64,000 nucleotides of DNA from Echinometra lucunter. Its lineage: Eukaryota; Echinodermata; Echinoidea; Camarodonta; Echinometridae. The notes under the pieces were generated by a model that was not told the origin of the DNA, did not search any database, and saw nothing but the letters and a program-made list of their open reading frames with translations. Shown here piece by piece: positions 46,890 to 59,200 of this stretch. The translations under genes and the position numbers were made by a program. Location of the stretch: assembly GCA_029962745.1 (NCBI GenBank), contig CM057151.1:32918964-32982963 (forward strand), in the 5' to 3' direction. Each line of letters starts with the position of its first letter. The stretch's first letter is position 1.

Positions 46890-48533
46890 TATGTTTTGTT
46901 AAAGGTTCATAATTCTAACATGCAAGATATAAAATGTGGAGTCCCTCAGGGTAGCCTACTGGGCCCACTGTTGTTTACCCTTTACATTAATGATTTCTGT
47001 AGGTCATCCCAAATTCTGTCACTTATCTTGTTTGCTGATGACTCCAACTTATTTTTCTCCCACCAGTGCCCACAAACTTTAGTCAATGTTATTAACTTTG
47101 AACTCATTAAAGTTACTGAATGGATAAGAGCTAATAGATTATCTTTGAATCTCAAGAAAACAAAATATATGTTATTCAGTAATTCCATAAATGCATTACC
47201 AATGAACATTATTTTTGATGATACTCCCTTAGAAATTGTTCCACATACAAAATTTCTTGGAATTATAGTTGACAACAAACTTTCTTGGAAAAATCACATT
47301 GAAAATATATGCAAAATAATTTCACGAAATATAGGTATTATCAACAGACTGAAATTTTTTATTCCTTCGACATCACTTATTATGCTTTATTCATCTTTAA
47401 TTTTACCCTATTTGAATTATGGGATTCTTGCTTGGGGAAATACCCATCAATATCTATTAGACAGATTGTTACTTTTGCAAAAAAAGGCACTTCGTGTTAT
47501 TCATAGCTCTGCCTTCCGTTCACACACGGATCCGTTGTTCTTTGAGAGTAAAATATTGAAAGTCAGAGACCTGTATTTATTCCAGTTAGGGCAATTTATA
47601 AACAACTATAATAATAATGCTCTTCCCCATATTTTTGATGCCATGTTCCTTAAATATCAATCTTACCATAACTATCCCACGAGACGCTCTTACGAATTTC
47701 ATTTACCTTTCTGCAGAACTTTACTAGCCAAAAACACATTCATATACAACGGTCCCAAATTCTGGAACTCTCTTAGTAATGATATTAAAGATAGTGTCTC
47801 TTTGAATACATTTAAACATAAGCTCAAACTTTTCCTGCTTCATTCTTACAACAGTCAACAATGGAACTGAGATTTCAATTTTGGTTACGTCTAATCAAGG
47901 TCATCGCACTATCCTATACATACGTAATTCCCACCTGACTATTCTTTTTATATTTCAGTCTGGTTGTCGGTCATGTTATGTCATGTTGGTCTGTGGCAGC
48001 CCATCTCCCATTTCCTCCTTTTAATTTCTTGCTATTTTCTCCTCTTTTCCCCCTTGTGTTCCCTGTCTGTTTGTCTTGTCTTCTCTTGTCTTGTCCCTCT
48101 TTCGTCTTGTCTTGTCTGATGTTATCTTGTCTTATTTCTCCCTTTTCCTATTGTTCTTCTCTTCTTTGTCTCAAATGCGCAACGCATCGTTCATCTGGCG
48201 GAGTCCTCACTGTGTGACTGAATCTGCAACTGTAATATATACTGCTGTTTCACCTACCTCTGTATCACACTTTCTTCTGTTTTCTTTTCTTTACTTTCCT
48301 TTTTCTTTCTTGAGGAATCCACGTCACTACAAGCATTGCTTTTTTGTGGATTTCTCTTTTCCAATATCATATTTTTCTTTTAATACACTATGTCAAGCAG
48401 ACATTTAATTTGTTTTGATGTTAATTAGAGGAAAAATGTTGTATGTTTGTTTAGTTATTATATTTCTGCTTAAAAGAAGAAAAAAAAAATATGTCTTGTG
48501 TTATATTGGAAATAAAACCTGAACCTGAAATTA
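46890..48533 (+). mobile_element. CR1-like LINE, 5' truncated, RT frame open
   Basis: 46896-47870 is a clean 324-residue frame: IKCGVPQGSLLGPLLFTLYI, ILFADDSNLFF (catalytic ADD), NRLSLNLKKTKYMLFS, HTKFLGIIVDNKLSWKNHIE, ILPYLNYGILAWGNT, KKALRVIHSSAFRSHTDPLF, PKFWNSLSNDIKD and NTFKHKLKLFLL. This is the second half of RT plus tail. The 3' region has CTTGTCTTGTC repeats and ends AATAAAACCTGAACCTGAA, a short microsatellite tail typical of CR1/L2-type LINEs. Endonuclease and the first half of RT are missing, so it cannot move alone; it looks recent. Confidence 0.9.
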
Positions 48534-48539
48534 TATTGG

Positions 48540-49271
48540 AATCTAAAAGACTTATTTGTGTCTGCAATGGAATGGTAACCTATAAATGACTTTATAGATA
48601 AGCCTTTTGACTTTCTTTAACAATTATAGTAACTAAAAATGTTATATCGAAGAAAACATTACAGACATTACACTTTTCATTAACATCTATACCCATGGCT
48701 TAACCTAACTCTATACTAATAAACCACTGCAATTCTAATGAAAACAAATGCCCAATAGTTCAACTAAAGTTCAATATGTCTTTTTGCACATTGAAGGATC
48801 TACTTTTCTTGTTTTTAACAGTTTGTTGCAAATATGTGCACAGTCTTGTCAAGTGTCAGAAAAGTCTGTTTAGAGAATATATCCAATGTCACAAGTAAAT
48901 ATTAATGTAAAGGCCAGGACCTCCATTTATAAGCCTGTTTGGACCCAATCAACAAAGAAACATCTAAAGAATCATGATTGTTTATAGCAAACAGTTTTCA
49001 GACACACATCCTAAACTCTTTATAAAAAATATTGTGTAGATGCTCAGTTTGGCGATGTTATGTCTGGAATGCTTTTTTAAAACGAATTATGCAGATTCTT
49101 AAAAAATTCCCTTGATATGTTGTGTGAATCATATTTTAGCTTTGCATTTGAATTTAGAACAAACTCATTCCTTCATACTGCTTATAGCTATGATTTTAAA
49201 ACACAATTTCACATACAGACTAGGTATTTGTGACTACATGACCATGAACTAGATGATTTCATTTGCTATAC
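48540..49271. other. No feature recognised
   Basis: AT-rich FAH intron sequence just downstream of exon 3 in transcription order. Confidence 0.35.
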
Positions 49272-49393
49272 TTTTCCCTGAGAGTAGCATTGTCCCTGAG
49301 AGTAGGATCATCTGATGACAGAAGTCTCTGCATAGTAGCTCTGGCTTCCTTCCAAGCTGGTCTTCCAAGGGCCATGAAGCTGTTCAGAGTTTC
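49272..49393 (-). CDS. FAH: FAH exon 3
   Basis: The exon is 122 nt and starts in phase 0. It reads ETLNSFMALGRPAWKEAR, then a stretch ending LRDNATLREK. It matches the vertebrate segment TLNSFMGLGQAAWKEAR...LRDDTELRK at the end of the SH3-like N-terminal domain and the linker to the catalytic domain. The acceptor is TTTATTCAG and the donor GTATAGC. The last two bases (AA) complete a Lys codon with the first base of the next exon at 43221. Its length equals the human exon 3 length I recall. No catalytic residue is expected here. It is the first FAH exon in the window; the preceding exon was not found within the remaining 14.6 kb. Confidence 0.93.
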
Positions 49394-49549
49394 CTGAATA
49401 AATTTAAAAAAAAAAAATTAAAAAAAATTGTGGATTCTTGTCTAGTGCTCATGTCTATTACATTTGCCACTCCTGGCACTCTAGCATTATTACCCAGGCT
49501 TTAACCTAGCTGCCAGAGAGCACTCATTCATTTTAAAGGAATTAATTCC

Positions 49550-49712
49550 TACCAGGTACAAGTTCACTTCAATTGGGTCAAGGGTGGTAAATGTAGATTA
49601 ATTTCTTGCCAAAGGCCATTAGTACAGTACCGAGTATTTGAACCATGTACCTTGTGGTTCAAGGTCCAGACAAGTGACTTATCCACTAGGCAACACTTCC
49701 ACTGTTTCTTAA
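49550..49712 (-). mobile_element. tRNA-derived SINE
   Basis: The minus strand reads TGTTGCCTAGTGGATAAGTC (A-box region, 49676-49695) and GGTTCAAATACTCG (B box, 49631-49644). A tail like the CTTGGGCAAG.ACTTTAATCTACA part of tRNA-type SINEs follows. It lies next to FAH exon 3. Confidence 0.65.
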
Positions 49713-51099
49713 AGGTAATAAACAGTAGTGGTAGCAAAATGAAAGTTGGCATGAAACTGCTCAAATATATAGCCTCATATTGTTCGGCTTGATATTATAG
49801 CCATTTCTAAACAAATATTTTTCAAAAAAACGTCAACTATGTTCGAAATTAGTCATTCTTCATCAGTTCATGTTGTAATTTTCATTCCACCTAACAAAGT
49901 AGTTAAATATTCAAATTGCCACCTTTCCCACTACTTCTTAATACCTTTAACTCCTTCCATGTTGTCGGGAGCAATTCAAACATAGAAATACAAAGATAAA
50001 CTGCATATCTGAGGAGAGAATATGTCTTTTTTTATCATCCAGAATCAAAACAGCTACATGGGCTTTTAGGATGCTCATTGGATTGTTTTAGGTGGTCTGT
50101 CGTAATCGACAGATCACCTCTTGATTTCACTGGAATTTTTTAATGTTTTGAAGCATCTTTTTCACCTTGATTTTCACATATTTCCCAAATATATTATCCA
50201 AATGAATACAAGAATGTGAAAGTGTGATATTTACTCTTTTCAGTGGTGTATCAACCAATGATTTTACTTGATGATAAAGTAGTTAAATTCTTCCAGAAAG
50301 AAAGTCTCATAATTCATGAGATTTGACAGGGTGGAAGATTTGGCCACAAGAGCATTTTCGTGAATCCTGCTTATTTGCTCATTAGTATATGACCTGCAGA
50401 CTGGCTGGATATCTTCATTACAAAAGGTCATATCTCAATCATCTTTGACACGATTAAAGTCGACATCAGTGCGCAGGTCATATACATGTAAAATGTAAAA
50501 ATGCTGTTTATCATTATTCACACTCCTGATACTATTATCAACAATTTCCAACAATTTGGACTTGATTTCAAATGACCATAATGTCGCATGCGCGTGCCAA
50601 AGTTCAAAATCCGTGCGTACGTCTATTGGGCAAATAACATAAAAACTGAAAAAAAAAATGTCTTTTTATAATCTGCCATAGCTCCTCAGAATGGTCAACA
50701 CCCCCCCTTTTTTTTTTTTACATATTCTGAAAGCTTATGACTTCTAGATATGAATCCATGTGGCCCTTTCATAGTTAGAATGTGGTCAATCTCATCTGAA
50801 CTAAAAAATTCAATTTATAACTTATGACATCATATTTTCTGTATTCAATTGCATCAACAGCATCATAGTCCAATTTTGGGATAAAAGGAACCATATCATT
50901 TTTTCTCGTTATGCGTGCATGGGAGGTGACTTTTTCCTCAAATCTTGATTCTACATTCTAGTCTTCTTTGAGTAATGTTGTTATTTCTGCTTGATTTTCG
51001 CTGTGCTTCGTATATGGACAATACGCACAAAGATTACTCTCGATGAAAATACTTATAAATACCAATTTGAAATCTGCTGGCTGGGAATGAACCTTCTCA
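49713..51099. other. No feature recognised
   Basis: AT-rich sequence. FAH exon 2 was searched for here and was not seen. Confidence 0.35.
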
Positions 51100-51475
51100 C
51101 CATTGTTTGATTACCTGAAAACAATGTAAACCATACTGTAAACCATAATCTTGCCATCGTCACTGTAATTTACATGCATGCTACAAAATACAAGTATTAC
51201 TGTTGCAGTCTTCTTCTTCTACTACTTCTGCTTCTTCTTTTCTCTTTACTCTAAACGCTCTCCCCTCCGCTCTCCTATATATTTTAATATTTGTGCTAAG
51301 TTGTTCAGGCGAGTCCATGACAAGCCCTTGCTTTTAAGGACCTCACCTTCTTCCTTGATATATTTTATTGTAATATATTATGTTACTATGTATTTAAAAA
51401 AAAAAGACTGTTAACTCCTGCAAGTCAAGTGGAAGAAAATAAATGTTTTTTTGAATTGAATTGAATTGAATTGAA
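51100..51475 (+). mobile_element. LINE 3' tail with (TTGAA)n end
   Basis: The sequence ends AAATAAATG, T-run and GAATTGAATTGAATTGAATT, a tandem 5-mer tail as seen in some LINE families. A TTCTTCTTCT tract upstream is typical 3' UTR. No RT remains. Confidence 0.5.
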
Positions 51476-51624
51476 CAAAAATTGAATATGTTGTAGCTGA
51501 GAAATTTCTCTACAAGGAAATTGACATTTATCTTTTAATCAGATGTTGAGATCATGGCCACATTTTTACTGCAAAATGTGATATGAGAATCCCATTTACC
51601 ATCTACATGTTATCTTGTTATCTC

Positions 51625-51870
51625 GATGGGCTACATTGTGGTCTATTGGTGAAAGCACTTGCTCTCCAATCTCGCGACCTGGATTCCAGTCTGGGTGCTA
51701 CTGCATAAAACTTTGCCATCAACTACCATGGTAATGTTGCTCAACAGCTAATCAAAATCCAGTATTCCATGAAAGTTACCATTGATGGCACAGTTACTAC
51801 AATAGCAAGTTTTATGCAACGGCACCCTGGGCAAGTCAAAATTTTTTTTTTTGACCTTTCATTTTACCAT
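51625..51870 (+). mobile_element. tRNA-like SINE with a MITE inside
   Basis: GTGGTCTATTGGTGAAAGC and CTGGATTCCAGTCTGG are A- and B-box-like. 51693-51827 is an inserted small element with inverted ends GGGTGC..CTGCATAAAACTT / GGGTGCCGTTGCATAAAACTT. TGGGCAAGTC and a T-run resume the SINE after it. Confidence 0.5.
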
Positions 51871-52034
51871 CCTCTTTGACTATTGTAACACATACAATCA
51901 CAAACAATGTAATAAACTGCATTATTTTGCGTGTTATGTCTACTGGAAAACAGTGTGCAGCAGTTTCTGTACAACCCTCTGTGTGAACACTGTTACGATA
52001 ATGAGATGGATTAAAGGCTCACCATGAACAAATA

Positions 52035-52430
52035 ATGATTAAAACTAAAACTAAATTATGTTATTACAGTATCTTACTATGTGACAACAAAAAACAATTA
52101 CCATCATCGAACTCAATACCATTCGAAACAAACACTGACAACGCACATCAACGTAAACAAGACAGATACGCAAGCTTCGCACGACATCACGGCAACAGGA
52201 TGGAAGAGCAATCTACTGTGCATTGAAATCGGTTCACGTGGGCTCATAACCCCACAGAATAAAGGTCGCCTGAAAGAAGTACTTAAACTCAGTAGTCATT
52301 CAGCTAGATATCCAGATTTTAGGGACCAAATAGTTAAGACCGTTCCATTCAAGTCATATGTAATATTCCAAGGAAGATGTGAGCCAGCATGGCAGATTGA
52401 CCAATACATGAAAGTGTAATTAATTTGACT
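52035..52430 (+). mobile_element. Retroelement C-terminal fragment
   Basis: The frame 52081-52419 reads ATGWKSNLLCIEIGSRGLIT, then PQNKGRLKEVLKLSSHS. The G(W/F)...LE(V/I)GSRG(F/L)I motif is one I recall at the C-terminus of many invertebrate retroelement polyproteins. Clade not assigned. The intact frame lacks any RT. Confidence 0.45.
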
Positions 52431-52914
52431 ATGTATTATCACCCATATATTATTATAATAGACTTACCAAGGTTTATGAATGTAATTAGTTAGTTAATAC
52501 CAAATAAATTTCCTGTCCAATAGAAAAGAGTTAATGTATTCGATTATGTTGATGTATATTCAAATTTGAAATTGTCTATTTAATATTATAACTCCAGAAT
52601 TATACCGGCATATTATCATAGTAGAATCCACCCAATTTGACGAATAGAAACAGTTATTATATTAATCTGAATATGTTTCATACTAGAGAGTTTCGGTAGT
52701 ACATTTATGGCCCTATTCTCTTTTCTTCTCCCAACTCACATTCTCCCCCCTCTCTCTCACTCTCTTTTTCCCTCTCTATCTCCCCTCTTCTCTCTCTCTA
52801 TCTACCCCACTGCTCCTTGTTACACCATTATGCATGCATATTGTTACATGTTATGTATTCATATTGTATTATATTTGGCATATTCGTGACATGAGCCCTG
52901 CTATATACCATGAA

Positions 52915-52998
52915 GCTAACCTTAACCCTTAACCCCAATCCTAAATCTTAAACCTAATATCCTAAAACCTAACCCTAACTCTAAACCTAACCTCTACA
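52915..52998. repeat. Degenerate interstitial telomere-like repeat
   Basis: About twelve imperfect CCCTAA-like units (AACCTTAACCCTTAACCCC, AACCTAACCCTAACTC, AACCTAACCTC). Confidence 0.65.
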
Positions 52999-53598
52999 CA
53001 CATAAAATGGGAGGCAGGGTCCATTTCACGACATTGCCCTATATTGTTATATCATATTGTTATATTATATTGTATTGTATTGTATTATTATAATTGCATG
53101 TTACAATCGTGAATATGACCTGCCAGCTAACCCAATGGGTTGCCAGGCCTGTTTTTTATACGTTACACATGATCTGTAATAAAGACATGATATACCACCA
53201 GCAGAAAGGACTTACATGTGCTTACACTACAAAGGATGGCTGGGAGATTTAGTGTCCAATATATAGGTGGTTATAATCCTGAATAAATCCAAAAAGGGCT
53301 GACGAAAATCCTTGGGTTAAAGTCCACAACGATGGCAGTGATGACGATATCCGAAGTGGGATCAGTGTCCACAAACTGAGCTGGGCTAAATTTCCATAAT
53401 ATGACTGAAGACAAAGTCGATGGCAAACAACTGGTATCCACTTTAATATCCAAGTCAAAGTTGAAACATTCTCTACAACAGGTTGACAACACTGGTGAGC
53501 ACTGAGAATTTCCTCTTTAAAATAGCAAACAGCTCGTGGAAGCAGGGAGGTTAATTCTACTTTTCTGAGAGACTTCCCAGCCTTTTAAGTAAATGTTC
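52999..53598. other. Unassigned, coding-like stretch on minus strand
   Basis: 53271-53492 reads NFDLDIKVDTSCLPSTLSSV, then SPAQFVDTDPTSDIVITAIV, VDFNPRIFVSPFW. The composition looks protein-like and the GC is above its surroundings, but I recognise no family, and it is not FAH exon 1 or 2. Confidence 0.25.
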
Positions 53599-53599
53599 T

Positions 53600-54995
53600 A
53601 GAATTATCCAGCCATATCTTTTTTAATAACAATCTTGCTCCTTCCAGTAAACAGACCAGCAGCTAGGTGACTTTTGATTATGTGAACGAGATACCAACAT
53701 CTGAGCCTTGGAACACCTGGGGAGGAACCCCGCATACACCAGACTGGGCATCTGCTGTTGCACCTCTGCTGCATGTGGCCCCTGGGGCCTTTTAAAAGGG
53801 GCCAAAAAGGGGGTTTGATCATGTGAACAAGGAACCACTTGAAACCCACGGCAGATTTTGCAGCTTATCACACAGATTACGGAATGGCCAAAGACAGACG
53901 AATTTTCTGCTCTTTTGTGCCCAGCAGACGCCCCCAAAGAGTGGCCTTAGGGCCCTTTTCGTATATTTGACCAGGTTAAACATCCTATACCACTTAAAAC
54001 TAAGTTGAAATAGTCAGATTGATCTTATCGACTACCGAATGGGCCATGGCAGACAAATTTCTTGCTGCTTTGTACCTGGAAAACGCCCCAAAAGAGTGGC
54101 TCGAGGGCCCTTTCTGTATGCTTGTCTTTGCTTGACCCAGGTCAAACATCTTATACCACTTAAAACCAATTTGAAAAGGTCAGATCAATCTCATCGACTA
54201 CCGAACGGGTCATGGCAGACAAATTCCCTGCTGCTTTGTGCCCGGCAGATGCCCCTAAGTAGTGGCCCGAGCGTCTCTTTCGTATGTTTGACCTAGTTAA
54301 CATCCTTGGTATCACTAACAACCTGTTAAATGGTCATGTCGACCTTGAAATCTACCGAAAGGGCCATGACAAACAGATTTTCTGCTCCTTAGTGCCTGCC
54401 AGAAGTCTTAAAGGGGGCTTCAAAAGGGTTCTAGACCAAACAAATGAGGTACAACTTGAAAGAAATTAAAAATAAATGCATGAATTCACCCCTCACAAAA
54501 TAAAAATGGAATGGACAATGCAAGACAAATTTTCTACTGTTTTGTCTCTTTTAGGTCCATGAGACGACTCAAAACGTGACCCAAAGGCACCTTTCCGTAG
54601 TCTTGACCCCGTGAAATATTCAAGAAAGTCCTACCATCTAACACCAATTAGCTGAGGCTAGTCCGTAGAATAAGAAATGGGTCTTTACCAGTCAACTTTT
54701 CTACTGCTTATAAGCAGCCAGACATCAAATGGGGCCTCATGCAGTCAAACAAGAAAGCTATATTGCTTAAAAAATATATTGCTGCTGTTGGTACACGCAG
54801 GATGACTATAAGCAATGCTAATTGGATGGTATACCATAAATCACTGTGCTTGTACTATGCATACCTTAAGTCTTTTTTATTTTTTAAGAAAGGATACCAA
54901 CTATAGGAATACAAACAGAGAGTGTCCCATGGTAGAGTTAGACAGATTTCCTGGTGTTTTGTGCATGCCAGATTCCCAAGTATTAAATATGGGCT
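53600..54995. mobile_element. Left arm of a large inverted repeat with ~160-bp units
   Basis: ACTACCGAA.GGGCCATGGC, CAGACAAATT.CTGCTGCTTT, GCCCC...AGAGTGGC and TATACCACTTAAAAC recur at about 53893, 54052, 54213, 54370 and 54520. The arm is the reverse complement of 57750-59195, including the innermost part (GGATACCAACTATAGGAATA; TGCATGCCAGATTCCCAAGT). Short frames here are by-products of the repeat. Confidence 0.8.
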
Positions 54996-54999
54996 ATAC

Positions 55000-56330
55000 A
55001 GCGTGTCCCAGAATAAACGAAACTGAGATTGATCGATGTTTAATCATATCTTAATCACAGTTATGATTAATAAGTGGAAAATCTTGTAAAGCTTAGACCC
55101 TCTTCTTTTGTGCGATGCCACTCATATGGTATATATTTCACGCATGAGTGAATAAAGACAGTTAGAAGTTGGGTAACAAAAAATTCGTTTGGCCAACAAT
55201 GTTTGAATTTCAAAGAGATAATCACATTTCTAGAAAGTTCATTTTCTGCCCTTTCGTTTGACACCTCAATCAGGAAAAATGAACCAGGAATGACACAGAT
55301 AACTTAAATTGAAATATTGATTGCATTTCCTTGATTTTTAAAATCTTTTATTCTTAACTTCTCACCAATTGTTCGCACCAATCATTCACATGAATGGATG
55401 CAAGGATGGTCACTCATGATCTAAAAACTTTCATGTACAGACTCCTCCTATCGCACCCTCCTCATCCTCATTGCCCATCACCACCCCACCCCACCCCATC
55501 CCCAATCCTTCCCGGAACCCAAATTCTACAATCCCTCAAGCTCCCTCTCCCTCCCTTGTTATGTGTGTGTGTGCTGGTGTGTGTATTGTGTTGTGGTCGT
55601 TTGTTCATCTAATGGATAGATTTAGTGTAACAACACTATAACCAATAAATTGCATGTTAAAACCCATCCCTCCCACCCTCCTCCTCATCTCAATCCCATC
55701 CTTTACCCCACTCAGAACTCCAAACCATTAACTTTTTACCCCCTCACACTTCCTCTCACTCCCTCTGCATGTATGCGTGTTTGCGTTGATGTTATGGCCG
55801 TTTGTTCATTTAATTTACTTAGTCAAACACCACTGCATAGCTGTCAACACTTGAAGAATTAATTTCTTTCCATAAAAGCTATTCACAAATTGAATCTGAC
55901 ATGACGGACAGATGATGGACAGCAACATGAGCAACTTGCTGAAGGCTCTCGAGCTCAGAACGTCCCTATTCTGTTACTAGAAACACTTGTTGATCAATTT
56001 GTTGTTAACTGCAATGTTTTCATTAAATAAATGAAAAATTATTAATAAGTTATCATTTTTGTGAGGTTTTGTACTCACCACTCCATTTTCTTGATGATCA
56101 ACCATGCATCAAGTCTTTTGACTTCTTTGTTCACTGCTAGGACAGGCAGCGAATGCAAACGGATTCGTGTAATAAATCATGGAAATACAAACATCACTTT
56201 AAATGAACAGAGCTTAGTTATCCGCAAATTCATTATTCTGAAGTATTATTTTCATATCAAAGTAACAGAAATATTTTCATATCTATTTCTTTGAATCCGA
56301 GGAATGGTTGTGCAAAGGACTTTCTTGTAG
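55000..56330 (+). mobile_element. Copy of the long-inverted-end transposon, right end lost
   Basis: It starts TACAGCGTGTCCCAGAATAA and parallels 1398-4200, without the palindromic MITE (empty site ATTCTACAATCCCTC near 55525) and without the LINE (empty site CACTCCATTTTCTTGATGAT near 56090). Similarity stops near 56330 before the right terminal repeat. It lies between the two arms of the 53600-59195 inverted repeat. Confidence 0.8.
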
Positions 56331-57749
56331 CCCCAGGCCCCCCAATAGCCCCAAAAGCCTTCCAAATGGGACCTCTATCAAATGAGCCAGATTTACCTTG
56401 TAATAAAGAATTCACAGGTAGAAAAAAACAAAAACCTAACACCTCCACAATGTCTTTAACGGACAAACTTTAAAAAAGGAGGATAAACACTCAACCTTTG
56501 GTACATGAAGTTCACTGTATACCCTCATGGTGGCAACATGAGTACCAGGGATTGAGGGGATACCACCTGAAACAGGCAACAGGCCTATGCAAGATAGATT
56601 TTCTGACAAAATGTACTCAAGCAACGTTCCCATAATATCTCTCATAGCACTCCTTCCCCTTTGGAGGTTTTGCCCAGACACAGTGAGCTAGCTCTGTCGC
56701 GGTCACTTGAGACACTCCCCGTTTTCTAACCGTTCTCATATCTGTTTTGTCTCTTTTTTTTTTTTGGAGAAGCAAGGATAGAGGAAACAGCCAGGAAATG
56801 GCTACAAAATGGCTACAAAACTGCTACAAAATGGTGACAAATAAACAGTAGTGAAGTTGTGAGGGTGAAGCCGTTTTAAACAACTTGCCATACTAGCTGC
56901 TTAGGGCCTGCCAAATGTCCCAAAGATCCCTGGGTCACACACGTGACCCTACAGTTTTACACAAAAGCCAAGTTTTGTAGCTTTGACTTTCATGTAGGTG
57001 AAACATCCAGGCTGAGATGTGAGGTTAACCTTATATTGACTATGGAATAAACTAGACAGGCAATAACTAGCCAACTAGACAGAAAAGTGGGATTAATCAA
57101 TAAGCATTTGAACAGAACTACAATGATATTAAATGAAATATGTATGAAAAAGTCATCTGTGTTTTCCTTTCTTTGTCATTGCTGCATTAAATGAGAACTG
57201 GAATCATGAACAACTGACATAACAAGGTAGTTTTCATGCAGTAACTTGGAAATCCAGTGCATATAGAGGTGTAGTGCCTATTCTTATTACAGGCTTTATA
57301 TGTATAGTCTTCTTATTGTTGTTATTATTATCTAATTCTGGGGCAAAGTTTTGAAAGGGGACGGGTGCTTTGGGAGATATTTAGGGTGGTAACTGAAAGT
57401 GGTTTCAGCTGGTATCCCCAAAATAATCCCCAGTACCCATGCCTAAACCATTAGGGTACCCATGTTGTCACCATGATGGTATACCATCAATTTCATGGGT
57501 GCAGTGGTAATTCCCCCTTTTTTCAAAGGTTTGCTTTATGGGGGTGGAAGGTTTTTTTTTTTTCCTTTTAATTCTTTATCACTGGGTAAATGTTGCTCGC
57601 TTGACAGAGACCCCATTTTGGGGTGATTGGGGTGCTTTACCATCAGAAAATTTGCCGGTAATGGCAAATTCTGTGGTCTATAAGATCAATATGAACATGT
57701 GATACCAGTGATTTTCAATCTGGGTCAAAGGTTTAAAAGAGAGCCTGTG
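56331..57749. other. No clear feature
   Basis: Contains ATGGCTACAAAA repeated three times (56800-56840). 57400-57700 has words like those of the neighbouring array (GGTATCCCC, GGGGTACC), possibly its degenerate inner part. Confidence 0.3.
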
Positions 57750-59195
57750 TAAAAGCCCATTAATACTTGGGCATCTGGCATGCACAAAGCATCAGGAAAT
57801 ACTCTATCATGGGACGTCCTCTGTTTGTATCCATTTTATGTGAAATTGGTTTAAGTTGGTATCCTTTGTAAAAGAGATCCACGGTATCCATGGTACAAGC
57901 ACAGCGACTTATGGCAAACCGTTCAATTATTGTTGTATATAGATGAATTTGGTTTCAGTACACTGTAACTCATATTGGCCATAACTTTGGGTTTCCAAAG
58001 AAGAATAAAATATGATTTGTTGGATTATGCAATGAGCCAGGGGCGTTGCTATGTCAGTGCATAAATTATCTTCTTGGGCATACTTGAAGCCCCCCAGTTA
58101 GAAATTACCATAAAAAACAGCACCCAAACCAAACAAGTATATAATCACATTATCCTTCCTGTACACCAACAGCAGCAATTTCTTTCTTTTTTCTTTTTTT
58201 GTTTTGTTCTGGTTTTGGAGTGATATAGCTTTCTCGTTAGACTGTATGCATGGCATGAGGCCCAATAGGCGTCTGGCTGCTCTATTCTGTCAGATTCGCC
58301 TTGAGTCAGCTAATTGGTGTTAGATGGTAACCTAAATATTTAGTGTGGGTCAAGGCTACAGAAAGAGGTCTTTGAGTCACATTTTAGGTCGTCTCATGGA
58401 CCCCCCCCCCCCAAAAAAAGACAAAACAGTAGAAAATTTGTCATGAATGGTCCATTCCAAGTTTTTAAAAAAAAAATTCAAACATTTATCTAAATTTGTT
58501 TTAAGTTGCACCTCATATGAGTACATGGTCAAGGGCCCTTTTAGGGGCCCTTTGAGACTTCTGGCGGGCACTCAGCAGCAGAAAAATTGTCTGTAATGGC
58601 CTTTCCGGTAGTTTTTGAAGTCGACATGGCCATTTAATATTTAGTGATATCTAGGATGTTAACTAGGTCAAACATACGAAAGGGACCCTCAGGCCACTCT
58701 TTAGGGGCGTCTGCCACGCACCAAGCAGTTGTACCTTTGTCAGCCATGACCCATTCGGTAGTCTGTAAGAAAAACCTGACCCTTTCAATCTGGTTTTAAG
58801 TGAAAGCTAAAACATTAGTTTGGTCAAACATACAAAAAGGGCCCTTGGGCCACTCCTTGGGGGCTTCCTCCTCGCACAAAGCAGCAGGAAATTTGTCTGC
58901 CATGGCCCATTCAATAGTCCGTATGATCGACCTGGCCATTTCAAATTGGTTTTAAATGGTATATAATGTTTATCTTGCGTCTAACATACGAAAAGGGCCC
59001 TCAGGCTACTCTTTGGGGGGGGGGGGGGCCACCTGGCACAAAGCAGTAGTACATGACCCATTCGGTAGTCTGCAAGATAGACCCAACCCTTTCAGTCTGG
59101 TTTTAAGTGATAGCTATGATGTTAACTGGGTCAAACATACGAAATGGGCCCTCGGGCCACTCTTTGGGCATTTTCCGGGGCACAAGGCACAGGAA
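57750..59195. mobile_element. Right arm of the large inverted repeat
   Basis: Inverted to 53600-54995. Units recur near 58421, 58571, 58719, 58877, 59040 and 59180 (GCACAAAGCAGCAGGAAATT, TGTCTGCCATGGCCCATTC, GTCAAACATACGAAA.GGGC). 57943-58130 also matches 8957-9125. G-runs lie at 59019-59029 and poly-C at 58399-58410. Confidence 0.8.
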
Positions 59196-59200
59196 ATTTG

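Larger units (their letters stand above)
10656..49393 (-). other. FAH: Fumarylacetoacetase gene body, six internal exons
   Basis: FAH cleaves 4-fumarylacetoacetate to fumarate and acetoacetate, the last step of tyrosine catabolism; it is a cytosolic homodimer. Six minus-strand exons were found by reading translated blocks against remembered vertebrate FAH. All are bounded by AG and GT, and exon phases are compatible, giving 642 nt without a stop. Intron sizes from 5' to 3' are about 6.05 kb, 23.1 kb, 5.0 kb, 3.5 kb and 0.37 kb. The first two coding exons were searched for up to base 64000, and the exons after exon 9 down to base 1, without success, so the gene is partial here. Homology is very sure; that it is expressed is inferred from the intact frame. 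Exon numbers follow the human gene as I remember it. Confidence 0.95.

Noticed and set aside
51625..51700. Functional tRNA gene
   Set aside because: Box-like words are present but no cloverleaf could be drawn and a MITE interrupts the unit.
53823..54469. Series of short similar ORFs that might be a small protein family
   Set aside because: They arise from the 160-bp repeat units, change frame between units and contain stops.
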